Assembly (NCBI GenBank): GCA_003864495.1
Contig: ML133450.1
Span: 1,901,734 to 1,965,733 of the forward strand
Reading direction: 5' to 3'
DNA length: 64,000 bases
Source of the DNA: Nemopilema nomurai
Lineage: Eukaryota > Cnidaria > Scyphozoa > Rhizostomeae > Rhizostomatidae
Made by a program: the position numbers and the translations under genes. This document shows, one piece after another, positions 46,601 to 57,890 of this stretch; positions within the stretch are counted from its first letter, which is position 1, and each line of letters begins with the position of its first letter. Below the pieces are notes generated by a model, which worked only from the letters and a program-made list of their open reading frames with translations, had not been told where the DNA came from and made no database searches.

Positions 46601-47470
46601 TCATTTTGCTTCATGTAAAAAACATTTCATCCATCTAAGTCTAATGTGGCAACTTGATAAAATTTCAGCTTTAAATCTAATTATGAAGATAAAATTAAAT
46701 TCTTGTTTAGTTTTAGCATTAGGATGGTATAAGACACATTTCCTTAGAGACCATCCACAGAGGAGGAGATGTTGTTAGGGTCACAAAAAAACCAAACATT
46801 TCCTCCAAAAACATTAAAATTTCTTACTTTGCATCTTAAAATTGTGTCTGTGGTCTTTTATAAGTGAATAAACAATAAACAATCAAATATGTTGGTACAA
46901 ACAATAAACAATCAAGAAATTCCCAAGCTAGTTTGTGGCAATCCAGCATCTGAGAAATCTGTTGCACACCTGAAGTTTAGAAAAGTGCCACAATCTGTAA
47001 GCTGAATTCCAAGATCAATAGTAACAGAGTTGTGACGAAATTGAAATTTGAGTAAAAGGTTCAAAGATAAAGTAATCAAATTGGTTTTGCATTGGGAATA
47101 AGATAAAGACACTGATGCATGTTTTAGAGCAGTCTCGCCTTGGAAAATCAATCCACGTAAATAAAGTGAAAGCTCCTTGACTATTCTTCAAAATCAGGCC
47201 TTCCTTAAAAAAATTTATTTTTCTACATTTTTAATGGGAAACAGCACACACACATGGCTTAAATTATTCTGGCCTAAGCCAACCAACAAATAATTGGGCT
47301 TCAAACAAAGTTACCTCTTTTAATCTTTGAATCAATTTCGCCTTAACACCAGATCTTTTGAGCCCTCTTCTTTTAAGCTCTTGCTGCAACTCAGGTACTG
47401 TATTCTTAGCTAGCAACTCCGCTAGAGATAGATCACTAGGCAAATTTATATGTCCAAGCTCTCCCGCCAT
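37656..47470 (-). CDS. ACIN1: Acinus, SAP/RRM/RSB-domain apoptosis and splicing factor (ACIN1), 13 exons
   Basis: The coding exons on the minus strand are 47470-47315, 46094-46046, 44986-44525, 43794-43481, 43306-43249, 42851-42754, 42588-42441, 42101-41925, 40002-39779, 39305-39198, 38808-38637, 38356-38235 and 38000-37656. All introns are GT-AG, all phases agree, and the total is 2433 nt (810 aa). The start ATGGCGG has A at -3 and G at +4. A SAP DNA-binding domain lies at residues ~16-52 ([26 protein letters not shown]). Acidic, Glu-rich repeats fill exons 3-4. The RKRRWGSS...ISTDSLK block typical of acinus is at ~360-379. The RRM is at ~520-600 ([24 protein letters not shown]). The RNPS1/SAP18-binding motif is at ~673-692 ([20 protein letters not shown]). 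The tail is Arg/Glu/Ser-rich. Known role: nuclear ASAP complex, exon-junction-linked splicing and apoptotic chromatin condensation. The RRM is split between exons 9 and 10. The protein is shorter than the long human isoform, mainly in the N-terminal half. Confidence 0.95.
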
Positions 47471-49145
47471 CTTTGAAGACCCGGTGATCTTGGGTGCCCA
47501 AGTGAATGCTGGGAAAGATGTTGTTGTTGATCAATTTGAAAGGTTTCGAATGTCGTGAGGAGAAAGCCAAGTCGCCTTGCAAATTCTAGCATGTCAATTC
47601 CTCGCCAAAAAATGACTTACTGCTTAAGATTTTACATACTTTTAATCAACTGTCAATATTGCAATTAATTAACATTTTCCACTGCATCATCGGTGGATTC
47701 GACAAGTTCTTAACATGCAAATAACAAATTATATCCTCTTTCTTTCATTTCTCCTTGCAATGTCAGCGTAATTCTTTAAATTTAAGCAGTAGTAGGATTA
47801 AGTATGCAGCTAAATCACAGCGAATCTCAATCTCAGTTCCCAGAGGTGCGATAAACGAGGAAATTTAGGATAACCCTTTCCAAATGAGATGTACAAACGT
47901 ACATATCACCATGATTTCCGTAGGATACTTTTCGTCTTATAATTTTCGAATTTTATGTATCTATGTACGTTCCCATTGAGAACCCAACAGTCAGTAATTT
48001 GTCTGCGATCATTTGATTCGTCCAATTGGTAAGTCGATTTGATTGTAGTTTGTTGGTTGAAACTGAGGTAACTACAGCTTTTTCGTGATAACAACGGGAC
48101 TAAAGCGTCACCAAGAAAAACATCCCACAAGTTCTGGTACGGATGTCAAAAATGAAAATGGGAAAAGTTACATTTTCGTCTAACGTTGAATAAATACGGC
48201 TATACTGCGAATTAATAATAGCATTCGACATCAATAAATACGTTACAAATAAGGTCTTTGTGTTACGCTGCAGCTCTTTAGCTGCGAAGACAAGGGACAA
48301 TTATTGCCAGCACGGGGACAAAAGGTCTCTTCTATGGTAAAGCTGTAAAGCAAAGACTTCGTGGGGTTGCCCACAATCTAGACGACATTTGGCTTACAAA
48401 ATGTTATCATAGAAATCAATCAAGAAATGGTTCGTGGAGAAATGATGCCAGATGGGGGCGGGCTTGTCCCGTATCCAAGACATCTATGATATTTTTCCAA
48501 CGGATATAAGCTAACGGGCAGACATAAATAAGGGGATAGGAATCTAAGTAACGTATGTAATCTAAGCCTCGCTGAATGATGTTAACATAGCGTCAAATAA
48601 TTATATGAAACAGGAAGCCACTAGGTCTGATTCTAAAACCAAAAACGTAAATAATACAACCATTTAAAAGAAGTGGGTTGATGACAAAACCAGAGATGTG
48701 CTTCAAGTCTTCTGTTAACCAAAGTGTAAAAGGAAGACAATATCTCGATGGCACCTTCTGGCACCTCTCAGGCTAGGCAACGGGGTTAGGCCAAGAGTAA
48801 GCGACGGGATACGGTGACGGAGCAATCACAGCAGGCTGGCTAACGGAGTCAGCATTCTCCCTCCTCAAAAACATTTTTTGGACCCTAACTGTAAATGTTC
48901 GAAATGAAATACTTTTCTTCACGCATAATGCTACAATAACATAATTCTAATTATCAGAAGAAATAAAATAGGATATTATAAACAAAAGTGTACAATGACT
49001 GATCCATTGAACGCAATTCGCAAAACTTCATAAAATGTAGAACACAAAACAAATTTCAAACCCCATTAATACAATGACACCAGACTAGCATTATGCCACG
49101 AATAATTGAGAACAATGGCTATTCAAAAATGACCAAACAACTTAT
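47471..49145. other. Spacer between ACIN1 start and PNP end
   Basis: This 1.7-kb interval must hold the ACIN1 promoter and 5' UTR and the PNP 3' UTR. Just upstream of the ACIN1 start codon the sequence is locally richer in GC. I found no TATA box at a convincing distance and no clear AATAAA for PNP. Confidence 0.5.
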
Positions 49146-52100
49146 TCATTCAATTTTTGAGAGGACTTTGCGAACAAGACTGATTACATCGCTGGTTCTT
49201 CGCTTGCCTACTGCCATCACCTTCTCGTGATCATGAGGAGGGCGATCATCGTAATCATGGAAAGCCTCGTTCGTAATCAGTGAAATTCCCGCAACCTTTA
49301 CACCAGCATGAACTGCAGTAACGACCTCTGGAACGGTGCTCATTCCAACCGCATCTGCTCCGATCTGGAGATAGATCAGATTGAAAAAAGTTTGTCAAAC
49401 GAGTCCTTAAGCATTGCATTCAGGCCAAAGAGTGCGAAAGACGAAAGAGTGAATCGTACGTCAATATTTATAATGAAATAGGTGACGCGAGCGCACTTTG
49501 AAAGGTTTTTTGTGACCTAACCAACAAGTTGCAAATGTATGGAAATCATGTTCGCAATACCTTCAGGAAATTTATACGGAAGGGAAACGCCCGCATGACC
49601 TCTATCATTTTCATAACATTGGCATGGACTAGAAGCTTTCGGCAAAATGCAATCAGGCCATCTGAAATGCTGATTGGTTATAATTGATCAATCAGCGTTA
49701 ATTAATTCGTAACTTTGGAAGGGCCCAATCACGCGCTCTGCTTTTCACCCTCTAGTGTTTTCGATCCGCATCTGGCTATTTATTCTGTCAGCTTTTGATT
49801 ATTTTCCGACGTTTGCATACTCTGAGGAGTGTCGGACGAAAAGTACTTTAAGTATGCAAAAACTAGTTCCGCTTTTTCTAGCCATTGTGAAGTTTTGTAC
49901 CGCAAAACACTTGTTCGCATACGGGGCTTTGAAATTCAGGATTAGAAAACAAGCTGTAAACTTCTGTTTTCTATCAATGGAGAGGCTCCCTAAGCTAATT
50001 TCACTTCCTTCCAAACAATTGGATGTCCTTGCAGGTAGCTATAAAGAATTGAGTCAAAAACTCAAAAAACGTCCTTTTCATAGTATCTACGAATACTCAC
50101 TGCATTCAAAAATCTAACTTCCGCAGGAGTTTCGAAACAAGGCCCGGATTGCATGAAGTAAACACCAGATTTGACACAATCTTGAAGGCCTAAATCCTTA
50201 GCAGTTTCATGGATAATCTTCATCAGTTCCTTGTTGTACGGCTCTGTAAACGAAGGAAACCGCGGACCAAACCTAGAACATTAAATAATACATTTAATAA
50301 TACGTTTAATAATACATGTAATAATAATGATACGGTTTAAACACAGTTACAAGCTATTCAGATATTTCTCCTTTTTGAGGAAAACAACGATAGCTTGCCG
50401 TTAGACTAACTTTGCATTTTCCTGGGGTAAGAATTGAAATGTCAAACTGCGAAAAACTGCCAAATAGCCTGAATTATCAATTTCAGTGGAATTCTTATGT
50501 AGTGGCTGCTTTCGGTGGGGGCAATGAAACAAAATACCCCCTCCCTCCCCAAGAAATCATTCTGTTGGCAAGCTTCATGTGTCGGACAGAACAAATTGTG
50601 AACGGGTCTTTAATAAGTTGAAAAACAGTATTACAATAATAGCTGACATTTTGCCAACTAATCTACCGTCCTACAATCTAGAATTTTCCCTATCATCATA
50701 TATCATAGAAAGGATCATCTTTCATGACTAGAATATATCAATCGCACTTTCAAATATAATCTTACACAAACACTTCTTTTTGGTAAAGAAATATACGTAG
50801 AGCGTGTCCAACCTTTCATCGTTATATCCAAGAAGGGGATTGACACTACTCAAAAGTGGAAGGCCAATATGATCCTTTATAACCATCAGGTCCCCGACCT
50901 TGAATGATTTGTTGATTCCACCGGCCGCATTAGTGACTATCAAGTACTTGATGCCCAGATTTACCATCACCCTTATTGGCAAAGCTGTCTGTGAAAATAA
51001 GAGGTTTTCTGGCTGTTCAACTTTGGCAAAAGAGAAGCCTTTAAACACCTGCAATGTGCAACGCTGACACAAAGCAAATTTTGCAGCGAGAAATGCAGGA
51101 CATCCCGGGAGCATATGATCTTTAAAGGAAATGGGCTACCCATATATCGGGCAAATGTAAATGACAATGGACTTCCTAGCAAATTTATCGTCAAGTTGGT
51201 ATGAATAAAGAATATGCATGAATGGATATTTTGATTCTAAGTTACACATGAATACACAGAATCTGTCAAATATTTAAGGGATAGCAACTTCATGGCCTAA
51301 AGCACCAAAATGGTGTTTCTAGGTCTACCTTCTGTTTTCCTGGAATACCCATTCCTAGATTAGTTTACATGTGTTCAAGCATTCAATTTAAGCTAGCACA
51401 TTCTGTGGTCTTAATAAGCACACAGGCCACTGAATTCTAATTGTCAAAGGATTCCTGTATCACAAAGCTGTATCACAAGGTTATTACCTGAAAGGTTATA
51501 AAGATCCCTGTCTCAGTGCTTTCCTATTCTTGTACTTAATTACTTTTTACAATAACAGCTTTTCATAAATTCTTTCTCAGCTCAGCCTCCGGCTGATATT
51601 TCTAAAGCTGAGTTGTGATATCCTCTATCTTGTCCATGAGGGGGGCGTTAGGTGACAAACAAACAAAGGATAGCATCCCAAAGAATGAGAAATATAAAAT
51701 AACTTAAAAAGATACTTCTCAAAAATGCTGGTATAAAACCACAACTATTGTATAGAGTAAATAGTCCTTACTTTATAAATTGAGTGTCCTTCATAGAGAT
51801 GAAATCTTCCCTGCATACAGACAACAGTCTTTCCTTCCAAAACACCAAAAATCAACTTTCCATGATGTCCTCGAACTAAAAATGCAAAATATTCACCAAA
51901 GTAGGAATAATGAAGCACTAATATTGTATATTGGATATACTGAAAATATTGAACCTCATAAAAAACAAATATCAATTTCATAGCGTTTTGATGTGTGGCT
52001 TGAGCGTTGCTGTATGCCTACATCAATCATCCATTGGAATAACAAGGAGTTAAAATATTTAGGACAAAAGGGTAGCTCAGTCTCAAAAGGGGAAACTAAG

Positions 52101-54949
52101 CATGCCGATAACTAATGCTTGTGTGCCAGCAAGTTTGTGATTCATTTACCACACCCATCAAAGTTTCAAAACTGACAAATATTTGCTGATTCATATAGAA
52201 CAAAGCTACCTTTTTCTTTGTTATCAGGGGTCTATTTTAGAACAAGTTATTATCAGCTCAGAATTATTCCAATAGAAGAAAGGATTAAACAAAAATTTGT
52301 CATTTTAAGGTTAAATTTTCAATTTATCATAATTTTAAAACAGTTACCTAAAAAGAATACTGTCAAGCTTACATGGGGCTTACTTAATTTATAGGAGTCT
52401 TTACAAGATGTATCTGGCATTCCTCACTGACATATATAAGTCTTGATACAACTCATTACAAATGGCTGGCACCTCTTGTGCAAATGAGCTTTATGTATAT
52501 GCCAAGGGCCTAGGCTCTTCTTTTTAAGCTTTCCCTAGGTCTGCAAATACCACCACCACTACTATCTTACATCAAGAAGTAAAAAATAACCAAAAAGGAA
52601 CAAGAATTAAGAGGAACCTTAATGGAAAAAATAACACATAAAAGCCATGCAAGCTGCATTTTGGCACTGGAAATATGCTTACAGCATGAGAGTAACAATA
52701 TACTTCTTGCCATCACTATAAATCCTCTCAATGGGATAAGAATAAGACAAAATTATCATATAATTTTATAATCATAAGGCAAATGCTGACAGGAGGAAAA
52801 TTCTTCTCACAAGGGTGCTACCCACTTGTATCAAACCACTCTTGGTCGGAATCTCAGAAGCCAACACTGGAGATTTCACCGAAGCCAACACTGGAGTTTT
52901 TGTGTTTCGGCTTAAAGCCTTCATCAGAGCCATTTAAACAATAGATATATAATCATAAGGCAAATGCTGGCAGGAGGAAAATTCTTAAATTCTATATATA
53001 TATATATTTATGTGTGTGAGAATTACCTGTACTCACAGGAAACCCTGGTATCTCTGTGTATGGGAAAGTGTCTTTATCCTCAACACTGTCACCTAATGCA
53101 CCAAGGCCAGTTCCACAAACAATTCCAAAATTTGGTCTATGTTTTGTTTTTGAGAGCAAATGGTCACTGATTTCCTTTACCTCCTCATATGTAAAACTGG
53201 AAAACAAACAAAGTCACTTTAATCTGAAACAATCAAGATGTAACAAATCTTTTTATGATTTTCTCAAATCTGATATGATAACCATGAAAATGAAGAAAAA
53301 CCAAATATTTATTTTGGTAGCTTCTATGTCACTTTTTGAAACATGAGTCAAAGAAAATAAGAATAGTAGATCAAGTTTAACACCTCAAAACAGGTAGGTA
53401 GGCAATGTCACATTTTTGGATAAGACAGTATGGTTCCACAATTTAACTTCGACAAAGCTGAGGCACAATGTGCTACTAGGTTGTGTGCAGAAAGGTAGAA
53501 AATTTACACAAAGTCTAATGTGAAATACAAGCACATATGACCTCGGGCTTCTACAAAAGAAGAGTTGAGGCTTATAGTGACTCTGTTCAGACTCTCATTT
53601 CTTTCTTCAAACCTATTCATTTCCATTCTCACCTTTCAATATACATAGAAGAAAGTCATTATGCCATTAACACTATTGCACTGCCCATTCATTACTTCAA
53701 TGTTTATATTGCTCTATCTAGAGCACCCTAAAAACCTGTTATATTTGCCCTTCCTTCTTCAAACACTATTTACACTGGTTGTATTGGCTTTAGTTATTCC
53801 ATTAGCTTTAGTTTTATGCATATGCACAAGTTCTTGAAATGATAAAGTGTCATTTTTCAGAACTTTGACAATTTGTTCCATCAATCATCATGGAAAACAA
53901 GATAACTTCATGAAGATGGAAATACACAGTCCAGTGGTTTGTATTAGGAAGGGATATGAGGCCAGTGGTTTGTATTAGAAAGTGGCCAAAATGTGAAGAT
54001 TATGAACTTCGTTCTGTTTCTTTCTACATGGCCTTGGAAAAATATCTTATGATAGAAAGATGAAAAAGTACTTTCTTGATAATTTATTCTAAAACTGCAA
54101 GTGGACAACAAAGTTGGCAGTAAACAAATTCTTTGTAACATTGCGCATGGACTCCAATTTTTTAACTTGCATGTTTTTCAGGAGCATCCCTACCAACAAC
54201 AACAATTAGATTAGAAGCGATATGTAACAGGCTTATAGCCTACACTACAGCATTTGTTATGTTATGTTTACTAAATGATGCTTTCGTCAGCAATGTAAAC
54301 ATGAACAGCATCCCTCAATTTCTTGCGAAAAACAACACACATAATCGTTGAAAATCTAAAATCTGCCGAAAATGTTACCGTGTGGCCCTTTCATGAAGTC
54401 AAACCACAATTGTACATAACGCGTTTAGTTCATCGATTTGGGCGACGTGGACAAAACGTGGAAGAAACGGAGCATGGCAAATGTGTTCAACAAACAACGG
54501 AAGCATTTCAAATGAGTAAAACCATAAACCTGAGGTTTATGTCCATGCTTGCTCATGAGTGAAAAGAATGGACCATCGAAGGGGTTGAAGATGAAAGTTG
54601 AAGTTGAATTGATCCCCGTTAGCGTGCGAAGGTGAGTGCTCTATGAGGGGACCATTGACCCAAGACACAACAATGCGGAGAGGGGCATCTGGTTTTCTTT
54701 CCATGCCATGTTGTGTTTCAAAATATTTCTAATTTGGTATGATGAATGCAGAATGAATGCAATGGAAGCCGTACACGCACCAAGAGTCAGGCAGGCCACT
54801 TTCCTTGAATTTAAAGCCCTTCGACGATTTAACTGATCATTAAATCTACAGAGATCGAGATTTCATTTGCTTTTCTTACCATCTTCTTCGGACATAATAC
54901 AAACTCAGGCAAAAGGAAGATCAATTCATTACCTTTTGTGCGAACTCAT
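49146..54949 (-). CDS. PNP: Purine nucleoside phosphorylase (PNP), 6 exons
   Basis: The coding exons on the minus strand are 54949-54933, 53196-53027, 51875-51772, 50988-50813, 50272-50101 and 49364-49146, with all GT-AG introns. The total is 858 nt, 285 aa plus stop, very close to the ~289 aa of vertebrate PNP. The first coding exon gives only five codons plus two bases (MSSHK, then the Ser codon is split), with A at -3. Landmarks: KTKHRP and the phosphate loop CGTGLG, the [11 protein letters not shown] signature, [16 protein letters not shown] with the base-binding Glu, MSTVPEV, and ITN with the purine-binding Asn. The enzyme cleaves inosine and guanosine nucleosides with phosphate to free base and ribose-1-phosphate in cytosolic purine salvage. 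It is the trimeric (class I) type. Introns 2 and 5 carry the hammerhead-like insertions described separately. Confidence 0.97.
49783..49918 (+). repeat. Dispersed ~135-bp repeat, copy 2 (hammerhead-bearing), in PNP intron 5
   Basis: This is the same repeat as 19707-19845, about 90 percent identical, and antisense to PNP. It lies between PNP exons 5 and 6. Confidence 0.75.
49815..49857 (+). ncRNA. Hammerhead ribozyme-like motif, copy 2
   Basis: Stem I is GCATACT (49815-49821) with AGTATGC (49851-49857). The core CTGAGGA is at 49822-49828, GTGTCGGAC at 49829-49837, and GAA at 49838-49840. Stem III is AA/TT around GTACT with one A fewer than copy 1, and A at 49850 precedes the predicted cut. 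The core is unchanged between copies. Stem II is weak and stem III shorter here. Confidence 0.45.
52767..52986. mobile_element. 142-bp insertion flanked by 39-bp direct repeats, in PNP intron 2
   Basis: The direct repeats 52767-52805 and 52948-52986 (TATAATCATAAGGCAAATGC, then TG(A/G)CAGGAGG and AAAATTCTT) are identical except for one base. They bracket 52806-52947. The insert, read on the minus strand, holds a CTGATGA...GCCGAAAC hammerhead-like core, a doubled CTCCAGTGTTGGCTTC block, and an end that can fold (ACAAG...CTTGT). Long variable target duplications and hammerheads are known for Penelope-like elements; assignment to that class is inference. Confidence 0.75.
52883..52931 (-). ncRNA. 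Hammerhead-like motif inside the 142-bp insertion
   Basis: On the minus strand GGCT (52931-52928) is followed by CTGATGA (52927-52921), one extra A, then GGCT/AGCC with a TTA loop. GAA comes next, then ACAC/GTGT around a 10-nt loop, T at 52887, and GGCT (52886-52883), which can pair with the first GGCT through two Watson-Crick and two wobble pairs. The extra A between core and stem II departs from the consensus, so activity is doubtful. Confidence 0.38.
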
Positions 54950-57653
54950 TTTGTTCAGATGTTCGATCTGTTGAAATTGTACTATGAGGACCACGCCGCG
55001 GCCGGTGTTACTCCCTTCCCGCCAAACCTGTTGTGAAACGCCACAGCACCGAACGGGGGCAACACTGGGTAGTTCCTTTGTTGTTTTGCCACGAACCTTT
55101 CTAAAATTCCAGCTAACCACACAAAATGGATTATTATGTGACTTGACCAAACCCCCGAAACGCCTCTACATGCCACTTGCTCACTATCCAGGGGGTTCAC
55201 AAAGTAACACAGTGCTGAAAACGAAGCCAGACTGAAATGGTATGACAACAAAAATGAGGCAAGACCTAAACGAGAAATGTACAGATTTGGATCACGTATC
55301 CCAAACGGCAATTAAGATTTAAGTGGTCTAGAAAGTGCTTATTGACAGACATCGATTTTGTAGCGAAAATATTTCATTTATATTCGTTATTTTCAATTAC
55401 TGCCTTATAGGCATAGCACTTTGTTCCAGCATGTCTGCTAACCATTTCTTGAAAGTGGGAGTATATAAACGTAAAAAAACAAATTGTTCTTTGATTCGTG
55501 CATCATTAATTATATTCATGTTCCTATCGACCACCCAATCTTATAAATTGGGTCATCAAAGTTTGGCAACCTCAACACTTTGCGTGATCATTTGGCGTGA
55601 TTTTTCTCCTGTAAGAACTTTTGAAAGTTTGCACATGAAGCATACTAATCTATGCGAATAGCTAATTAAGCAAAAGGGTGTCACCCACAGACATTCATTT
55701 TCCAAGATAATGCAAGACAATTCTGCTAAAGACTGCATCGCCTGAATAGGTTATCAAATTGACTTACCAATAACTGGAGAAGAAATATTACGAGTACAAC
55801 TTTGCCAGGGTCTAGCCAGTAGCGGCGCCAAATTTATAGTTAAAATGCCGAGTGAAATCGACTAGCGCTTTTCTCACCAAGCATGTGAAATGATGTCACA
55901 TGCAGCGGCTTCTCATGTACGCAGACTCTGTCCAACAAATTTGTCAAAAATCGAGACAATAGCTAAATTTTTTAAGCTTTATAGCAATCGGACTGGGCAG
56001 CAGTTTCTGCCTTTTTCTGTAAAAGTAAATGTCAAAAAATAGAAAATAAAGGCTGTTTATTTCGAGAATAAAATGATTTTGACAGCCGGGCCACTCTGTA
56101 GACAAGCAATTGAAAAGCTACCCTGGGTCTGGTACTCATGGTATTGAAAAGCCTCAATCGCTGCAAACATGGTCATTTCCATAGGAAAAAGGGTTTTCAA
56201 ATCATTGCAAAGGGCGTTCCTACATATAAAAGGGAGTTTCCTGTCATTGAAAATGGCGCGGTCCTAGGAAAAATTTTGGGCTCCGCCCCATGGGACCATT
56301 GAGCCCCCCCCCCCCCCACTGTTTGGCGGCTGGAGCGCCACTGGGTCTAGCGATATATCCATTATGCTCAATCAAATTGATCTAGGCATTGACAGTATAA
56401 CAGTAATTGCAAATAAAATCGAGGGTTGTAGGCATTTTTCACTAGACATGAAAGAAGCAGTATTAATCATCCTTCTAAACAACAAGAAACAGCAAAAAAG
56501 GTTTTTGAAACGGTTCTGCGGGAGATAAGGACACAGGAAATACTATTTTCACTTTAAGAACGATGTTTGAAAAAATACTTTGGAATGACACAAAAACTGC
56601 ACGCTGACACAAAAGCAGGCAACGATATCAAAATAGAAGAATCAATATTTTAGTATCAACAATTTGAAAAACGTAGACGAGATTGTCACTCTTGTTAGGA
56701 CCAGCTCTTCGTATTAAAGGCGGCGGCCCTAAAATCACCTAAAAACCTTGGATTGGTTGGAAATGCTTTTTGTAGGGCGAATCGTACCGAAACTTTGAGT
56801 TCAGCTTTTAAGAACAGCTTCCAAAATATCAGAGGGCGTAAGAGTTAAAGGAACGAAAGAAATATAAGACAGAGGGAAAAGGAACAAAAGACAAAGAGAC
56901 AAATAGACAGACTACAACACCATCAAAATGGTTGATAGATAAAAAGTAAAGTACTACCGATACGCTTCCAGGGAGAATTGTGTCACCTGATACGCTAATG
57001 TCGGGAGTTTATTGGTGAAAAAACCAAGAAATTTCGTGTATAGAACGTTTAACACTCAAGGGTAAACTTGCTTGACAAAATACTGCATTTTCCTTTAGTT
57101 ACAGACACTCACTTGAGCTTCGTCATGCATCAATTAAAACATGCTTAAAAATCCATGACAAGGGTTTAGACCTTAACACCCTACGAGTGATGAAATGTCT
57201 TCCAGCAGGACAAAACAGCAGCATGGGGCTGCTTTTGATGACATCAGCTACTAGCCACGTTTTAGTCTTGATTCAAAATCTTCTTGCCTCCTGCTTTCTA
57301 TGCAAATCGATAAGCATTTCTTTGACATGCAAACAAGCCCTGGGAAGAGTTCAATGTTAACATTTTTCCTTAATTAGTTAGCTTTAGAACAAAAGATTTT
57401 TACGATAAACTTGATGCACCTATTTGCTTACTTTTAACAATCAAATCGCAACCAATCAATCAAATTGCGAGTGGCTCCAGCAAGTTTCAGAGCGTATCGA
57501 TTTGGTCGAAACTTGATCAGCTCTTCGCCGGCTTACCAATGTGTCATACGCATGCACTCCATTATCGGCGCAAAAAGTAATATGATGCGGCCTGAAAACG
57601 ATACTGTGTTTCAGATGCTGTAGGCATCCCACAAATACTTGCGGGACTGTGCA
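54950..57653. other. Spacer upstream of PNP, including its promoter
   Basis: Just upstream of the PNP start (about 54985-55070) the DNA is GC-rich for this window (GGCCGCGGCG on the minus strand), which fits a promoter/5' UTR. The rest has no recognisable gene. A run of 14 C lies at 56304-56317. Confidence 0.45.
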
Positions 57654-57659
57654 TTTATT
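57654..57659 (-). terminator. Candidate DHX35 poly(A) signal
   Basis: AATAAA on the minus strand, about 232 nt past the DHX35 stop codon. Confidence 0.4.
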
Positions 57660-57890
57660 GTGGTACTGTTAGACAAAGTGGAATGTCATTGTTCACACGT
57701 TTTTCAAACAATGGCATTGCATTAATTCGTGTGTAGCCATCTGTTGCGTTTGTCCTATATCATTTGCTGGGCTTTCCTTCACCATATCAAATGACCGGTC
57801 CAAAGCTTGTGCCTTGAAAACCACATAGAAATCGCCTTCTTGGGACATCGCCTCTAGGCTCCAAGCCTCTTTTTCGTATCGAGGCTGCTT

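Noticed and set aside
53197..53207. PNP start at a TTG at 53207
   Set aside because: The sequence there is a polypyrimidine tract and CAG acceptor; the true start is the upstream ATG exon at 54949-54933, which fits phase.
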